From NCBI GenBank assembly GCA_028139285.1, contig JAOINI010000012.1, positions 1 to 22,542 of the forward strand: 22,542 bases of DNA, written 5' to 3'. Below, in pieces: positions 1 through 8,510 of this stretch. The notes under the pieces are model-generated. The model ran no database searches and was not told the DNA's origin. It saw only the letters and a program-made list of their open reading frames with translations. Positions within the stretch are counted from its first letter, which is position 1. Each line of letters starts with the position of its first letter. The DNA is from Candidatus Pelagibacter sp. (GTDB taxonomy: Bacteria > Pseudomonadota > Alphaproteobacteria > Pelagibacterales > Pelagibacteraceae). A program made the position numbers and the translations under genes.

Positions 1-311
1 AAAATATTAAAATTAACTATTTCTTTGTCACTATTTTGTGTCTCATCGGCAATTTGGTAGTATGACACTAATTCTTTTATTTTAGAATATTCCAATCCTG
101 ATATTTTTTTTATATCTCTATCTAAAAGTATCTTTTTTAAGAGTTCCTCAAATCCCTTTTTAATCGCTTTATTGGCTAAATCATCATTAGAATTATTTGA
201 CTTTTTCGTAATTTCTATATTATTAACATTAAAAATATTTTCTAATGATAAAACATTTCCAGTTTTAAAAAAAATAATTAAAATAACTAAAGAAATTTTA
301 TAATAACTCAT
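1..311 (-). CDS. DUF2066-type envelope protein, C-terminus cut by the window edge
   Basis: The frame is open from an ATG at 311 to the window edge, giving the first 103 residues. Residues 1-22 read as a signal peptide or membrane anchor: a short polar start, then a hydrophobic run (ISLVILIIFF) ending near VLS. The part after it has the pattern of DUF2066 proteins: an alternating strand (residues about 25-36), an amphipathic helix with alanine/lysine spacing (DDLANKAIKKGFEELLKKIL), then a segment ending LVSYYQIADE. In many alphaproteobacteria a DUF2066 gene lies beside purM, which supports the call. The molecular function of the family is not known to me. It is divergent from purM with only 25 bp between the two start codons. 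Family assignment is moderately sure; the frame itself is clear. Confidence 0.7.
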   Translation of the reverse strand, partial: MSYYKISLVILIIFFKTGNVLSLENIFNVNNIEITKKSNNSNDDLANKAIKKGFEELLKKILLDRDIKKISGLEYSKIKELVSYYQIADETQNSDKEIVNFNI

Positions 312-336
312 TTAAGTTTAAATATCATTTTTATTA

Positions 337-1365
337 ATGAAAAAAATGCAAAATAGTTACAAAAAAAGTGGTGTAAATATTTCATTAGCTAATAAATTGG
401 TTAAACACATATCAAAAATATCAAAAAAAAATGTCAAAAAAAGGGAAAATTATTTACATAAAGATCTTATTGGAGGCTTTGGTTCCTTATATGATATTAG
501 TAAAAGTAAAATTAAAGACCCTGTAATTGTTTCTTGTACTGATGGAGTGGGAACCAAAATTGAATTAGCCAACAAATTTAAAAAATTCGATACAATAGGA
601 ATAGATTTAGTTGCAATGTGTGTGAATGATTTAGTTGTGCAGGGCGCTAAGCCACTTTTTTTCCTAGATTATATTGCAGTAGGAAAACTCGAAATTTACA
701 AAGCAAAGAAAATTTTAGATGGTATATTTCGTGGTTGTAAGATTTCAAATTGTAAATTAATTGGTGGCGAGACAGCTGAGATGCCAGGTGTTTATTCAAA
801 AGATAAATTTGATTTAGCTGGATTTAGTGTTGGAATAGTTTCAAAAAAAAAAATTTTAAATAAGAAAAATGTAAAAAATAAAGACATAATTTTAGGTATA
901 CCGTCGAATGGTATTCATTCAAATGGGTATTCTTTAGTCAGAAAAATCTTAAGTAAAAATAAAATTGATAAAAGTCTTAAAAAGGAATTATTAAAACCAA
1001 CTAAAATTTATTCGCAAGAAGTTTTGAACTTGACTAAAAACAATTTAATTTCTGCTGCAGCTCATATAACCGGGGGTGGACTTATTGAAAATTTACTTAG
1101 ATCAGTTCCAGAAAAGTTAAGTGTGAATATTGATTTATCAAAAATTAAAATTCCTAAAATTTTTAAATGGTTAAAAAAGAAAAATATCTCTGATGCTGAA
1201 ATGCTTAAAACTTTTAATTGTGGTATTGGATTTTGTGTTATTGCGCCAAAAAAAAATGTCACTAAAATTAGAAAAAATTTTTCTAAAAATTTTCTCCCTT
1301 ATGAGATTGGATATATTTCAAAAAATAAAAAAAAGGTAAATCTCTCTAAAAATTTAAAATGGTAA
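337..1365 (+). CDS. purM: Phosphoribosylformylglycinamidine cyclo-ligase (AIR synthetase)
   Basis: PurM closes the imidazole ring, converting FGAM and ATP to AIR, the fifth step of purine synthesis, in the cytoplasm. The 342-residue length is normal for the family. Diagnostic motifs run in order: GGFGSLYDIS (about 46-55), DGVGTKIELA (about 69-78), the catalytic-core segment GIDLVAMCVNDLVVQGAKP (about 88-106), LIGGETAEMPGVY (about 141-153), PSNGIHSNGYSLVR and AAHITGGGLIENL. ATG 337 is the first start; ATG 346 (Met4) is also possible, and neither has a clear Shine-Dalgarno sequence. The gene overlaps purN by 7 bp, so the two are probably translationally coupled. It carries an uninterrupted run of 11 A at 843-853 (Ser-Lys-Lys-Lys-Ile). 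Confidence 0.97.
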   Translation: MKKMQNSYKKSGVNISLANKLVKHISKISKKNVKKRENYLHKDLIGGFGSLYDISKSKIKDPVIVSCTDGVGTKIELANKFKKFDTIGIDLVAMCVNDLVVQGAKPLFFLDYIAVGKLEIYKAKKILDGIFRGCKISNCKLIGGETAEMPGVYSKDKFDLAGFSVGIVSKKKILNKKNVKNKDIILGIPSNGIHSNGYSLVRKILSKNKIDKSLKKELLKPTKIYSQEVLNLTKNNLISAAAHITGGGLIENLLRSVPEKLSVNIDLSKIKIPKIFKWLKKKNISDAEMLKTFNCGIGFCVIAPKKNVTKIRKNFSKNFLPYEIGYISKNKKKVNLSKNLKW

Positions 1366-1922
1366 AAAGAAATGCATGTATTTTTATTTCTGGAAAAGGT
1401 TCAAATCTAAAAAATCTTATTAACAGATCCAGAGACTATAGCTTTCCTATTTCAATTAAATTAGTAGTAAGCAACAGAAAGGGTGCTTTAGGAATATTGC
1501 ATGCTAAGAAAAATTTTATTCCGTATTTAATATTAAATACAAAATCTAGAAATTTTGAAAATTGTTTGCTTAAAGAACTTAAAAAATACAATATTTCTTT
1601 AATTTGTTTGGCTGGTTATATGAAAATATTGTCAAAAAAATTTTTAAGAAATTTCGGTAAAAAAATTATAAATATTCACCCCTCTCTTCTACCAAAATTT
1701 AAGGGTTTAAACACTTTCTCTAAAGTTTTAAAAAATAAAGAGAAAAAAACAGGTTGTACGGTTCATTTTGTAGATGAAAAATTAGATAATGGAAAAATAA
1801 TTTCTCAAAGGAGTTTTTTTATTGATCCTTTAGATAATGAGGAAAAGTTAAGAAAAAAAACACAAAGGCTGGAATATTTGATTTTTCCTGAGTCTATTAT
1901 TAAAATTTTTCAAAATTATTAA
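1359..1922 (+). CDS. purN: Phosphoribosylglycinamide formyltransferase 1 (GART)
   Basis: PurN transfers a formyl group from 10-formyl-tetrahydrofolate to GAR, the third step of purine synthesis. The protein has 187 residues. The N-terminal phosphate-binding loop appears as ISGKGSNLKNLI (about 10-21), followed by SNRKGALGILHA (38-49). The catalytic triad of the family (Asn/His/Asp; E. coli N106, H108, D144) is present as N105 and H107 in NIHPSLLPKFKGL and D143 in HFVDEKLDNGKI. Its ATG lies inside the end of purM (7 bp overlap, ATGGTAA). At its 3' end the TAA shares bases with the stop codon of ndk on the other strand (1919-1922), so there is no room for an ordinary terminator between them. Confidence 0.96.
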   Translation: MVKRNACIFISGKGSNLKNLINRSRDYSFPISIKLVVSNRKGALGILHAKKNFIPYLILNTKSRNFENCLLKELKKYNISLICLAGYMKILSKKFLRNFGKKIINIHPSLLPKFKGLNTFSKVLKNKEKKTGCTVHFVDEKLDNGKIISQRSFFIDPLDNEEKLRKKTQRLEYLIFPESIIKIFQNY

Positions 1923-2329
1923 TGTTTAAAAAAAAACTCTATTTCTTTTTTTGCATTAGAGTTTGAATCCGAACCATGAACAGAATTTTTATCAATAGAT
2001 ATTCCATACAACTTTCTTATAGTATTTTCTTTAGCCTCTTTTGGATTTGTTGCTCCCATTAGCTCTCTGTTTAATATTACTGCATTTTCACCTTGCAAAA
2101 TCATTACCACTATTGGCCCTGATGACAAATAAGAGCATAATTGATCGTAAAAAGGCTTAGATTGATGAACTTTGTAAAAATCTGCAGCTTCCTCTTTAGA
2201 AATTTGGATTTTTTTACTATCTTTGATAATTAAATTATTTTTTTTAAAAATATCTTTTATCTTCTCGACTAAATTTCTTTCTACAGCATCAGGTTTTATA
2301 ATTGATAGTGTTTGTTCAGTGCTACTCAT
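1919..2329 (-). CDS. ndk: Nucleoside diphosphate kinase
   Basis: Ndk exchanges the gamma-phosphate between nucleoside triphosphates and diphosphates through a phosphohistidine. From the chosen start the protein has 136 residues, close to the usual 135-145. TLSIIKPDAVERN at the N-terminus and NSVHGSDS near the C-terminus (active-site H118) are the signature elements; RELMGATNP lies between them. An upstream in-frame ATG at 2344 would add five residues, but ATG 2329 gives the family-typical beginning (MSSTEQTLSIIKPD) and has a modest GAAG sequence about 9 nt upstream. With this start ndk overlaps the last 8 bp of pepA (ATGAGTAG), so the two are probably one transcript. It is convergent with purN with a 4 bp overlap. 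Confidence 0.96.
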   Translation of the reverse strand: MSSTEQTLSIIKPDAVERNLVEKIKDIFKKNNLIIKDSKKIQISKEEAADFYKVHQSKPFYDQLCSYLSSGPIVVMILQGENAVILNRELMGATNPKEAKENTIRKLYGISIDKNSVHGSDSNSNAKKEIEFFFKH

Positions 2330-3782
2330 AATTATCTTCAACAAATTGATTTAATAGCCTCACACCAAAACCTGTCGCTCCTCCAGAATTCAAAGCCCCT
2401 CCGTATTTTGAAAATGCCATTCCAGCTATATCCAAATGCGCCCAAGGAGTATTTTTTAAAATAAATCTTTGCAAAAATTGAGCTGCTGTAGTTGAACCAG
2501 CACCACCAACATAATTTATGTTTTGCACATCCGCATTTTTAGAGTCCATAAGTTTATCGTAATTTTTATGTAAAGGCATTCTCCATACTTTTTCATTAAC
2601 CTTTTCACCTGCTTCAAAAAGCTGATTGGATAATTTATCATCATTAGAAAAAAGACCAGCGTACTCAGAGCCTAAACAGACAATTATTGCGCCAGTAAGA
2701 GTGGCGAGATCCACAATTAGTTTAGGTTTAAATTTCTTTTCAGTAAAAGTTAAAGCATCTGCTAAAACTAATCTTCCTTCTGCGTCTGTATTTAATATTT
2801 CAATTGTTTTTCCACTATAAGATTTGACAATATCTCCAGGACGTTGCGCGTTTCCACTTACCATATTTTCTACAATGCCAACTACGCCTACAGCATTTAT
2901 TTTAGCTTTTCTAAGCGCTAAATTTTTCATGAGACCGACTACTGTTGCTGAGCCTGCCATGTCATAAGTCATATCTTCCATAAATCTTGCAGGCTTTAGA
3001 GAGTAACCTCCAGTGTCAAAACAAACTCCTTTTCCTACAAACGCAAGAGGTTTAGTGTCATTTTTTGCACCATTCCACTCCATTGTTATAAGATAAGAAC
3101 CTTTTGAGCTCCCTTGACCAACGCCAAGTAGAGCATGCATGCCTAGTTTTTTTAATTTTTTTTCGTCATAGATGTTAATTTTTAATCCCTCTTTTTTTAA
3201 AGAAGATATTCTTTTTGCGTATTCGTCTGGGTGCAAAATATTTCCTGGCTCAGAAACTAAATCCCTAGCATAAAAAGTTCCTTGTTCTAAAGCTTTAAAT
3301 TTTAATTGATTTTGCACCGAAGGTTTATTTTTGTTTCCAACAATGTTTATTAAGATATTTTTACTATCCTTTTTTGTCTTATATTTTTTGAATTCATAAG
3401 ATTTTAATTTAAGACCATGTAGAAAATGACCTAAAAAATCGTTTTGTTTATCATTTAAACTATCTGAAATTAAAAAATATTCATTTTTTTTTCCTTGATT
3501 AATATGACCATAAAATTCTGCTCCAAGGTTTTCTGCTTCAGAAGTTTTCATATTATTTTTTATTGATATTAAAATGATTTTTCTTTTGGAACTTGACTCA
3601 AAAACAAAAATATTTTTTTTAGTATCAAAAGTTTTAAGCAAATCTTCTATGAAGGCAAATTCAGATTTTGCAAGGTAGTTTTTCAAATTATTAATTTTGA
3701 ATTTATCTTTAGAAAACAAAACAATACTCGATGATAAAGATTTTTTTTTGATATTATTAACGTAATTAATTTTTATTGACAT
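2322..3782 (-). CDS. pepA: Leucyl aminopeptidase (M17, PepA)
   Basis: A cytosolic two-metal aminopeptidase that removes N-terminal residues from peptides; some homologues also bind DNA, but nothing here shows that. It has 486 residues. The C-terminal catalytic domain is fully conserved: K251 and D256 in VGKGVCFDTGGYSLKP, K263, D274 in EDMTYDMAGSA, and D333/E335/R337 in the signature NTDAEGRLVLADAL (331-344). The N-terminal 160 residues are lysine-rich and much more divergent, as is common in this family. ATG 3782 is the only good start. The gene is divergent from lptF, the same neighbour arrangement as in E. coli, and reads into ndk. A plausible promoter lies at 3813-3841. Confidence 0.97.
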   Translation of the reverse strand: MSIKINYVNNIKKKSLSSSIVLFSKDKFKINNLKNYLAKSEFAFIEDLLKTFDTKKNIFVFESSSKRKIILISIKNNMKTSEAENLGAEFYGHINQGKKNEYFLISDSLNDKQNDFLGHFLHGLKLKSYEFKKYKTKKDSKNILINIVGNKNKPSVQNQLKFKALEQGTFYARDLVSEPGNILHPDEYAKRISSLKKEGLKINIYDEKKLKKLGMHALLGVGQGSSKGSYLITMEWNGAKNDTKPLAFVGKGVCFDTGGYSLKPARFMEDMTYDMAGSATVVGLMKNLALRKAKINAVGVVGIVENMVSGNAQRPGDIVKSYSGKTIEILNTDAEGRLVLADALTFTEKKFKPKLIVDLATLTGAIIVCLGSEYAGLFSNDDKLSNQLFEAGEKVNEKVWRMPLHKNYDKLMDSKNADVQNINYVGGAGSTTAAQFLQRFILKNTPWAHLDIAGMAFSKYGGALNSGGATGFGVRLLNQFVEDNYE

Positions 3783-3802
3783 AATTTTTAAATAAAGCCT
3801 AT

Positions 3803-3832
3803 TTGCGTCAGTGATATAAGTCCAAATATATA
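3803..3832 (+). promoter_or_regulatory. Weak candidate promoter for the lptF-rsmA operon
   Basis: In the 105 bp gap between pepA and lptF the plus strand has TTGCGT (3803-3808), an 18 bp spacer and TATATA (3827-3832). The -35 match is poor (3 of 6). It would overlap the pepA promoter candidate on the opposite strand. The operon must start in this gap or inside pepA, but the exact site cannot be fixed by eye. Confidence 0.25.
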
Positions 3833-3841
3833 GATTTTCAA
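3813..3841 (-). promoter_or_regulatory. Candidate sigma-70 promoter for pepA-ndk
   Basis: On the minus strand there is a -35-like TTGAAA (3841-3836), a spacer of exactly 17 bp, and a -10-like TATATC (3818-3813). This would start transcription near 3806, about 24 nt ahead of the pepA ATG. The hexamers match the consensus at 5 of 6 and 4 of 6 positions. In DNA this rich in A+T such matches occur by chance, so the position and spacing are the main support. Confidence 0.45.
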
Positions 3842-3887
3842 TGTTAATTTAGTCATAGTTAAACCATTAGTTGAATTTATTTTATGG

Positions 3888-5039
3888 ATGCTTTATTTAT
3901 ATACAATATTTCCTATGCTTCAAAACAAAATTTATCAAAATTTTTTTATAGAAATTATAAAGACATTTTTAGTTATTGTTTTTGGCTTGTCAATTATTGC
4001 ATTGACTGTAAGAGCTGTGAATTTTTTAGATTTAATAGTAGAAAACGGTTATCCAGTGTCTACTTATTTTAAATACTCATTCTTAAACCTTTTTGGGATA
4101 GCACCTAAATTCATTCCATTAGCTTTTCTGTTGTCCATAGTAATTTTTATTTTAAAACATATAGAGGATAGTGAATTTGTAATATTATGGACTTCTGGAA
4201 TAAAAAAAATACAAGTAGTAAATTTACTGTTCTTTACCTCAGTAATTGTCCTCCTCTTCTATATTGTCCTATCTGCTTTTTTGACACCAATAGCTTTAAA
4301 TAAATCGAGGCAGCTATTAAGCGAAGATCAATTAAATTCTTTTTTACCTACAATTAGAACTCAGCAGTTTAGTGACTCATTCAAAGGTTTTACATTTATT
4401 GTCGAAAAAAAAATTAACAATGAAATTAAAAATATATTTTTACATGATACTGGAAAAAACCTTAAAAATTTATCTCCAAATATTTCAAATGAATTAAATA
4501 CAACAGTTGTAGCAGAAAAAGGAATAGTAAAAGAAAGAAAAATGTTTCTATTCAATGGACAAATTATTTCATCAAAAAGTTCAAATGAAGAAACAGAAAT
4601 ACTGAAATTCGAACAATTAAATATTGACTTAAGTAATTTAGTTACAACAACAATTAAACAGCCAAAGTTGCAAGAAACGTCTACTCTAACTCTTATTTCT
4701 TGTTTAATTTCTAAAAATCAAAATCCTGAAATTTGCAAGGAGGATGTAAATAAAGAAATATTTCCAATTCTAATCAGAAGAGTTGTGTTGCCATTTTATA
4801 TTCCAGTTATAACATTAATTTGTTCTTTTTTACTGCTCAAGAACCAAAGAATTTATTCAAATAAAATATCTATATTTATTTATGGTTTTATTATTTTATT
4901 ATTGACTGAATTATTAATTAGGTACACAGGGCTAAATTTCTTATTAAGAATATTTTATTTGATAATGCCTATCAGCTTAAGTTTATTTTTTTATTTCTTT
5001 TTAAACTATAAATTTTCAAAGGAGTCCAAAATTACATGA
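3888..5039 (+). CDS. lptF: LPS export ABC transporter permease LptF
   Basis: An inner-membrane permease of the LptB2FG complex, which extracts lipopolysaccharide from the inner membrane and passes it to the periplasmic bridge. It has 383 residues in the family layout: three N-terminal membrane segments (about 18-40, 62-88, 104-128), a periplasmic region of about 165 residues, then three C-terminal segments (about 300-322, 328-346, 350-375). RAVNFLDLIVENG just after the first segment is typical of the family. ATG 3888 is given; Met10 (ATG 3915) would place the start at the usual distance from the first helix and may be the true one. No clear Shine-Dalgarno sequence precedes either. It overlaps lptG by 4 bp (ATGA). 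LptF rather than LptG is inferred from gene order. Confidence 0.9.
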   Translation: MLYLYTIFPMLQNKIYQNFFIEIIKTFLVIVFGLSIIALTVRAVNFLDLIVENGYPVSTYFKYSFLNLFGIAPKFIPLAFLLSIVIFILKHIEDSEFVILWTSGIKKIQVVNLLFFTSVIVLLFYIVLSAFLTPIALNKSRQLLSEDQLNSFLPTIRTQQFSDSFKGFTFIVEKKINNEIKNIFLHDTGKNLKNLSPNISNELNTTVVAEKGIVKERKMFLFNGQIISSKSSNEETEILKFEQLNIDLSNLVTTTIKQPKLQETSTLTLISCLISKNQNPEICKEDVNKEIFPILIRRVVLPFYIPVITLICSFLLLKNQRIYSNKISIFIYGFIILLLTELLIRYTGLNFLLRIFYLIMPISLSLFFYFFLNYKFSKESKIT

Positions 5040-6124
5040 AGAATCTTCTTTTTAATTACATACTTAAAAATTTTTTAAAAACATTTTTTTTGTGTGTGTT
5101 AATAACTTATAGCTTTGGCATGATTTTAAATTTATTTGAAGAAATAGAATTTTTTAAAAATAACGATGTAAGTTTTTTAACGCCTTTAATGCTTACAAGT
5201 ATATTTGTTCCTAGTATGATCTTAAAACTTTTACCTTTTATAGTATTCATTTCGAGTATGTGGTTCATGCTCAAAATTAGAAATAATAAAGACCTTCTAA
5301 CATTTAAGGTTTATGGATATTCTAATTTAAAGATTTTTTTTATTCTAGCTTTTACATCATTTATTTTAGGTTGGTTTATTTTAATAATCGCAAATCCAAT
5401 AACATCTTCAATGGTTAAATATTATGAAAAAACAAAGTCTCAATATGCTCGTGATATTGATCATTTAGTTACATTTAATAATAACGGTTTATGGATTAAA
5501 GAAAATTTAATAGATATCGACAGAGTAATTACAGCTAAAAAAACTGAGGGATTTACACTTGTGGATGTAACTATTTTTCATTTTGATAATAAGTACAATT
5601 TATATGAAAAAATTTTTGCAAAGGATGTGGATATAAAAACAAATGATTGGGAACTCAAAGATGTTATTATTTTTAAATTAGTAAATGGAGTTTTTGAAAA
5701 AACTAAAAAAAATACCTACAATATTCAGTCAATTTACAATTACGACAAAATAACGAGCTTATTTAATAATTCTGATACTATGTCTTTTTTAGAATTAATT
5801 ATAGATTATAAAAAACTTTTAAATAATGGCTATAACGAGAGGTTTTTAAATCAAAGTTTACACACTATGCTTGTCTTGCCATTTTTTCTATTTTTAATGA
5901 CAGCTATTGCCTCAATTTTGACTATGAATACTTTAAAAAAATCTGATAATTTAAAATTCATAGTTATAGGCTTAATTATAAGTGTTTTAGTTTATTATCT
6001 TAAAGATTTATCAATCGCTTTAGGCCAAACAGACAGAATTCCATTAGCATTGTCAATCTGGGCACCTGTTATTGCATTAAGTTTATTCACATTTATTGGG
6101 GTATTGCAAATTAATGAGAAGTAA
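5036..6124 (+). CDS. lptG: LPS export ABC transporter permease LptG
   Basis: The second permease of the LptB2FG complex. It has 362 residues with three membrane segments (about 10-33, 55-80, 97-122), a periplasmic domain (about 125-270) and three C-terminal segments (about 272-295, 302-322, 335-357). Family features include the N-terminal YILKNFLKTF, the helix containing LNLFEEIEFF, and ANPITSSMVKYYE at the end of the third segment. The ATG overlaps the lptF stop by 4 bp and the stop overlaps the lptD start by 11 bp. The ATPase LptB and the bridge protein LptA are not in this window. Confidence 0.93.
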   Translation: MKNLLFNYILKNFLKTFFLCVLITYSFGMILNLFEEIEFFKNNDVSFLTPLMLTSIFVPSMILKLLPFIVFISSMWFMLKIRNNKDLLTFKVYGYSNLKIFFILAFTSFILGWFILIIANPITSSMVKYYEKTKSQYARDIDHLVTFNNNGLWIKENLIDIDRVITAKKTEGFTLVDVTIFHFDNKYNLYEKIFAKDVDIKTNDWELKDVIIFKLVNGVFEKTKKNTYNIQSIYNYDKITSLFNNSDTMSFLELIIDYKKLLNNGYNERFLNQSLHTMLVLPFFLFLMTAIASILTMNTLKKSDNLKFIVIGLIISVLVYYLKDLSIALGQTDRIPLALSIWAPVIALSLFTFIGVLQINEK

Positions 6125-8510
6125 AATTTATATCTCCCTTTTCACTTTTATATTTTTCTCAAATACTTTTGCAGAGGAGTTACTTATTCAAGCAAAAAAT
6201 ATTACTTTAGATAAAGATAAAGTAACAACAATTTTTGAAAATGACGTCGTTGTAAAAACTAAAAATAAAACTATTAAAAGTCAATATGTAAAATATAACA
6301 AAAAAATTGGGTTACTTATTCTAAAAAAAAGTATCGTTGCTGAAGATAACGAAAATAATGTTATCACTTCAGAAAATGCAGAGTTTAATGAAAACAATGG
6401 AATTTTCAAGACTTTCGGTCCCACTAACATTTTTACTTCGGAAAATTACAAGGTTAAAGGAAGAGATATAACTCTAAACAATCAAAGTAAAACTATTAGC
6501 TCAAATAAACTTACAACTATAAGTGATCCAGAGGGTAATTATATTGAATTACAAAACTTTAATTATCAGGTGAAAAATAACATATTTCAATCTATAGGTT
6601 CAGTTAAAATTTCAGATAAGCATAAGAATGATTATGAATTCTCACAAATTTATATTGATACAAAGAAAAAAGAGATTTTAGGTACAGATATTAAAGCTTT
6701 CTTGAATGAGGAAAGTTTAAAAGTTAATCCTAAAAATAAACCAAGAGTATTTGCAAACTCTATAAAACTAAGTACAAAAAAAAGTACATTTAGTAAAAGT
6801 ATTTTCACTATTTGTGATTATAGAGAAAATGACAAGTGTCCTCCATGGACAATACAGGCTTCTAAGATGTTGCATGACAATATTAAAAAAACTATTTACT
6901 ATGATAACGCATTAATAAAAGTTTATGATATACCCATTTTTTATATTCCTAAACTTTCGCATCCTGATCCAACAGTAGACAGAAGATCCGGTTTTTTGCC
7001 TCCTACGCTTACAAACTCTAAAAATTTAGGGACTGGAATATCATTACCTTACTTTTTTGATATTGGAAGAGACAAAAATTTTACTTTAACCAGTAAGATT
7101 TTTGTAGATGAAAATCCATTAATTCTTGGAGAATATCACCAAGCATTTTTGAATTCAAATTTTCTTGCTGATTTTGGATTCACTGAAGGATACAAAAAAA
7201 CAAATTCTACAAAAAAATCGGGTGAAAAGTCTCATTTCTTTTCTAAATTTGTTAAAAACTTCACAGGCGATGATGGATCTAAAAATAGTTTTAGTTTAGC
7301 TATTCAAGATGTTTCCAATGATAAATATTTAAAATTGTATAAAATTAATTCTAATTTAGTAGACTACAATAAAGATACTTTAGAAAATCATATAAATTTT
7401 ACACACGAAAGAGATGATTTATTTTTTGGTCTTAATGCAAGTATTTTTGAAACTCTTAAAGAAAGTTATGAAGATAAGTATGAATATATTTTACCCGAAA
7501 TAACAATAGATAAAAACTTACTTAATAACGATAGATTTGGTAATTTAGATTTACAAACAAATATTTCAACACACCTATATGATACTAATAAACTTAAAAA
7601 TTTTATTGTAAATGATTTTGATTGGAGATCAAAAGATATTTTTTTAGAAAATGGTTTTAATACGAAAATTTTAGGTAACTTAAGAAACATCAATTATGAA
7701 GTTAAAAATGTGGATGAATATAAAGAAGATACTACAAGTGAATTGTTTGGTGCTTTAGGTCTTTTTTCAAAAATAAGTTTACTAAAAAAACAAAGCAATT
7801 CAGAACATTTGCTCACACCAAAATTTCTTTTAAGATACGCCCCTGGTAGTATGAGAAATGAAACTTCCGGATCAAGATTGACGCCTAGTTCAGCTTTCAA
7901 TTTAAATAGACTAAGCAATATAAATAACTTTGAAACTGGTATTAGTGGAACTTTAGGATTTGATTACAAAGCTACTACAAAAGGCAAGGAATTCGATTTT
8001 TCGATCGCACAAGTTATTAACGATGATGAAAATAACAAAATGCCAGATAAGTCAAGTCTGAATGAAAAAGTTTCAGATCTTGTTGGTTCTACAAATTTAA
8101 AGTTAAGTAAAAATTTTAGTCTAAATTACAACTTTGCTCTTGATCAAAACTATCAAGATTTAAATTTTAATGAATTGGGCGTTGATATGAATTTTGGCCC
8201 AATTAACTTTGATTTTAATTATTTGCAGGAAAAAAAACATATTGGAAATCAAGATTATTTTACTACTAAAATAAATTTACAAAACAAAGATCAAGGCACT
8301 TTTTCTTTTGAAACAAAAAGAAATTTGATTACAGATTCATCTGAATTTTATAATTTGAGTTACGAATATATAAATGATTGTTTAAGGGCAGGACTTGTCT
8401 ATAGGAGAGAGTTCTATAATGACTCTGAGCTAGAACCAGAAAATTCATTAATGTTCAAAATTACACTCACCCCTTTTGGAAGTATAAATTCACCAACTTT
8501 TGACAAATGA
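6114..8510 (+). CDS. lptD: LPS assembly outer-membrane protein LptD
   Basis: LptD is the outer-membrane translocon that inserts lipopolysaccharide into the outer leaflet. From ATG 6114 it has 798 residues. Residues 1-20 form a signal peptide with probable cleavage after FSNTFA. Next is an OstA/LptA-like beta-jellyroll (about 22-200; AKNITLDKDK, ENDVVVKTKN), then the LptD barrel domain, with the family segments ICDYRENDKCPPWTIQA and IPIFYIPKLSHPDPTVDRRSG, and NDCLRAGLVYRREFY near the C-terminus. Cysteines in these two regions are candidates for the stabilising disulfide, but I cannot assign the pair. A TTG at 6096 would extend the frame by six residues; ATG 6114 gives the better signal peptide. 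It overlaps lptG by 11 bp and surA by 4 bp. Its neighbour surA helps fold it in other bacteria. Confidence 0.95.
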   Translation: MRSKIYISLFTFIFFSNTFAEELLIQAKNITLDKDKVTTIFENDVVVKTKNKTIKSQYVKYNKKIGLLILKKSIVAEDNENNVITSENAEFNENNGIFKTFGPTNIFTSENYKVKGRDITLNNQSKTISSNKLTTISDPEGNYIELQNFNYQVKNNIFQSIGSVKISDKHKNDYEFSQIYIDTKKKEILGTDIKAFLNEESLKVNPKNKPRVFANSIKLSTKKSTFSKSIFTICDYRENDKCPPWTIQASKMLHDNIKKTIYYDNALIKVYDIPIFYIPKLSHPDPTVDRRSGFLPPTLTNSKNLGTGISLPYFFDIGRDKNFTLTSKIFVDENPLILGEYHQAFLNSNFLADFGFTEGYKKTNSTKKSGEKSHFFSKFVKNFTGDDGSKNSFSLAIQDVSNDKYLKLYKINSNLVDYNKDTLENHINFTHERDDLFFGLNASIFETLKESYEDKYEYILPEITIDKNLLNNDRFGNLDLQTNISTHLYDTNKLKNFIVNDFDWRSKDIFLENGFNTKILGNLRNINYEVKNVDEYKEDTTSELFGALGLFSKISLLKKQSNSEHLLTPKFLLRYAPGSMRNETSGSRLTPSSAFNLNRLSNINNFETGISGTLGFDYKATTKGKEFDFSIAQVINDDENNKMPDKSSLNEKVSDLVGSTNLKLSKNFSLNYNFALDQNYQDLNFNELGVDMNFGPINFDFNYLQEKKHIGNQDYFTTKINLQNKDQGTFSFETKRNLITDSSEFYNLSYEYINDCLRAGLVYRREFYNDSELEPENSLMFKITLTPFGSINSPTFDK

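Noticed and set aside
3783..3887. tRNA, small RNA or riboswitch in the pepA-lptF gap
   Set aside because: The gap is AT-rich with no cloverleaf, GC-rich stem or recognisable conserved riboswitch core; promoter elements are the only things I can support there.
3884..4072. A 62-residue reading frame starting at ATG 3884, overlapping lptF
   Set aside because: It is a different frame over the start of lptF, whose product has clear family features; the short frame has no recognisable motif.
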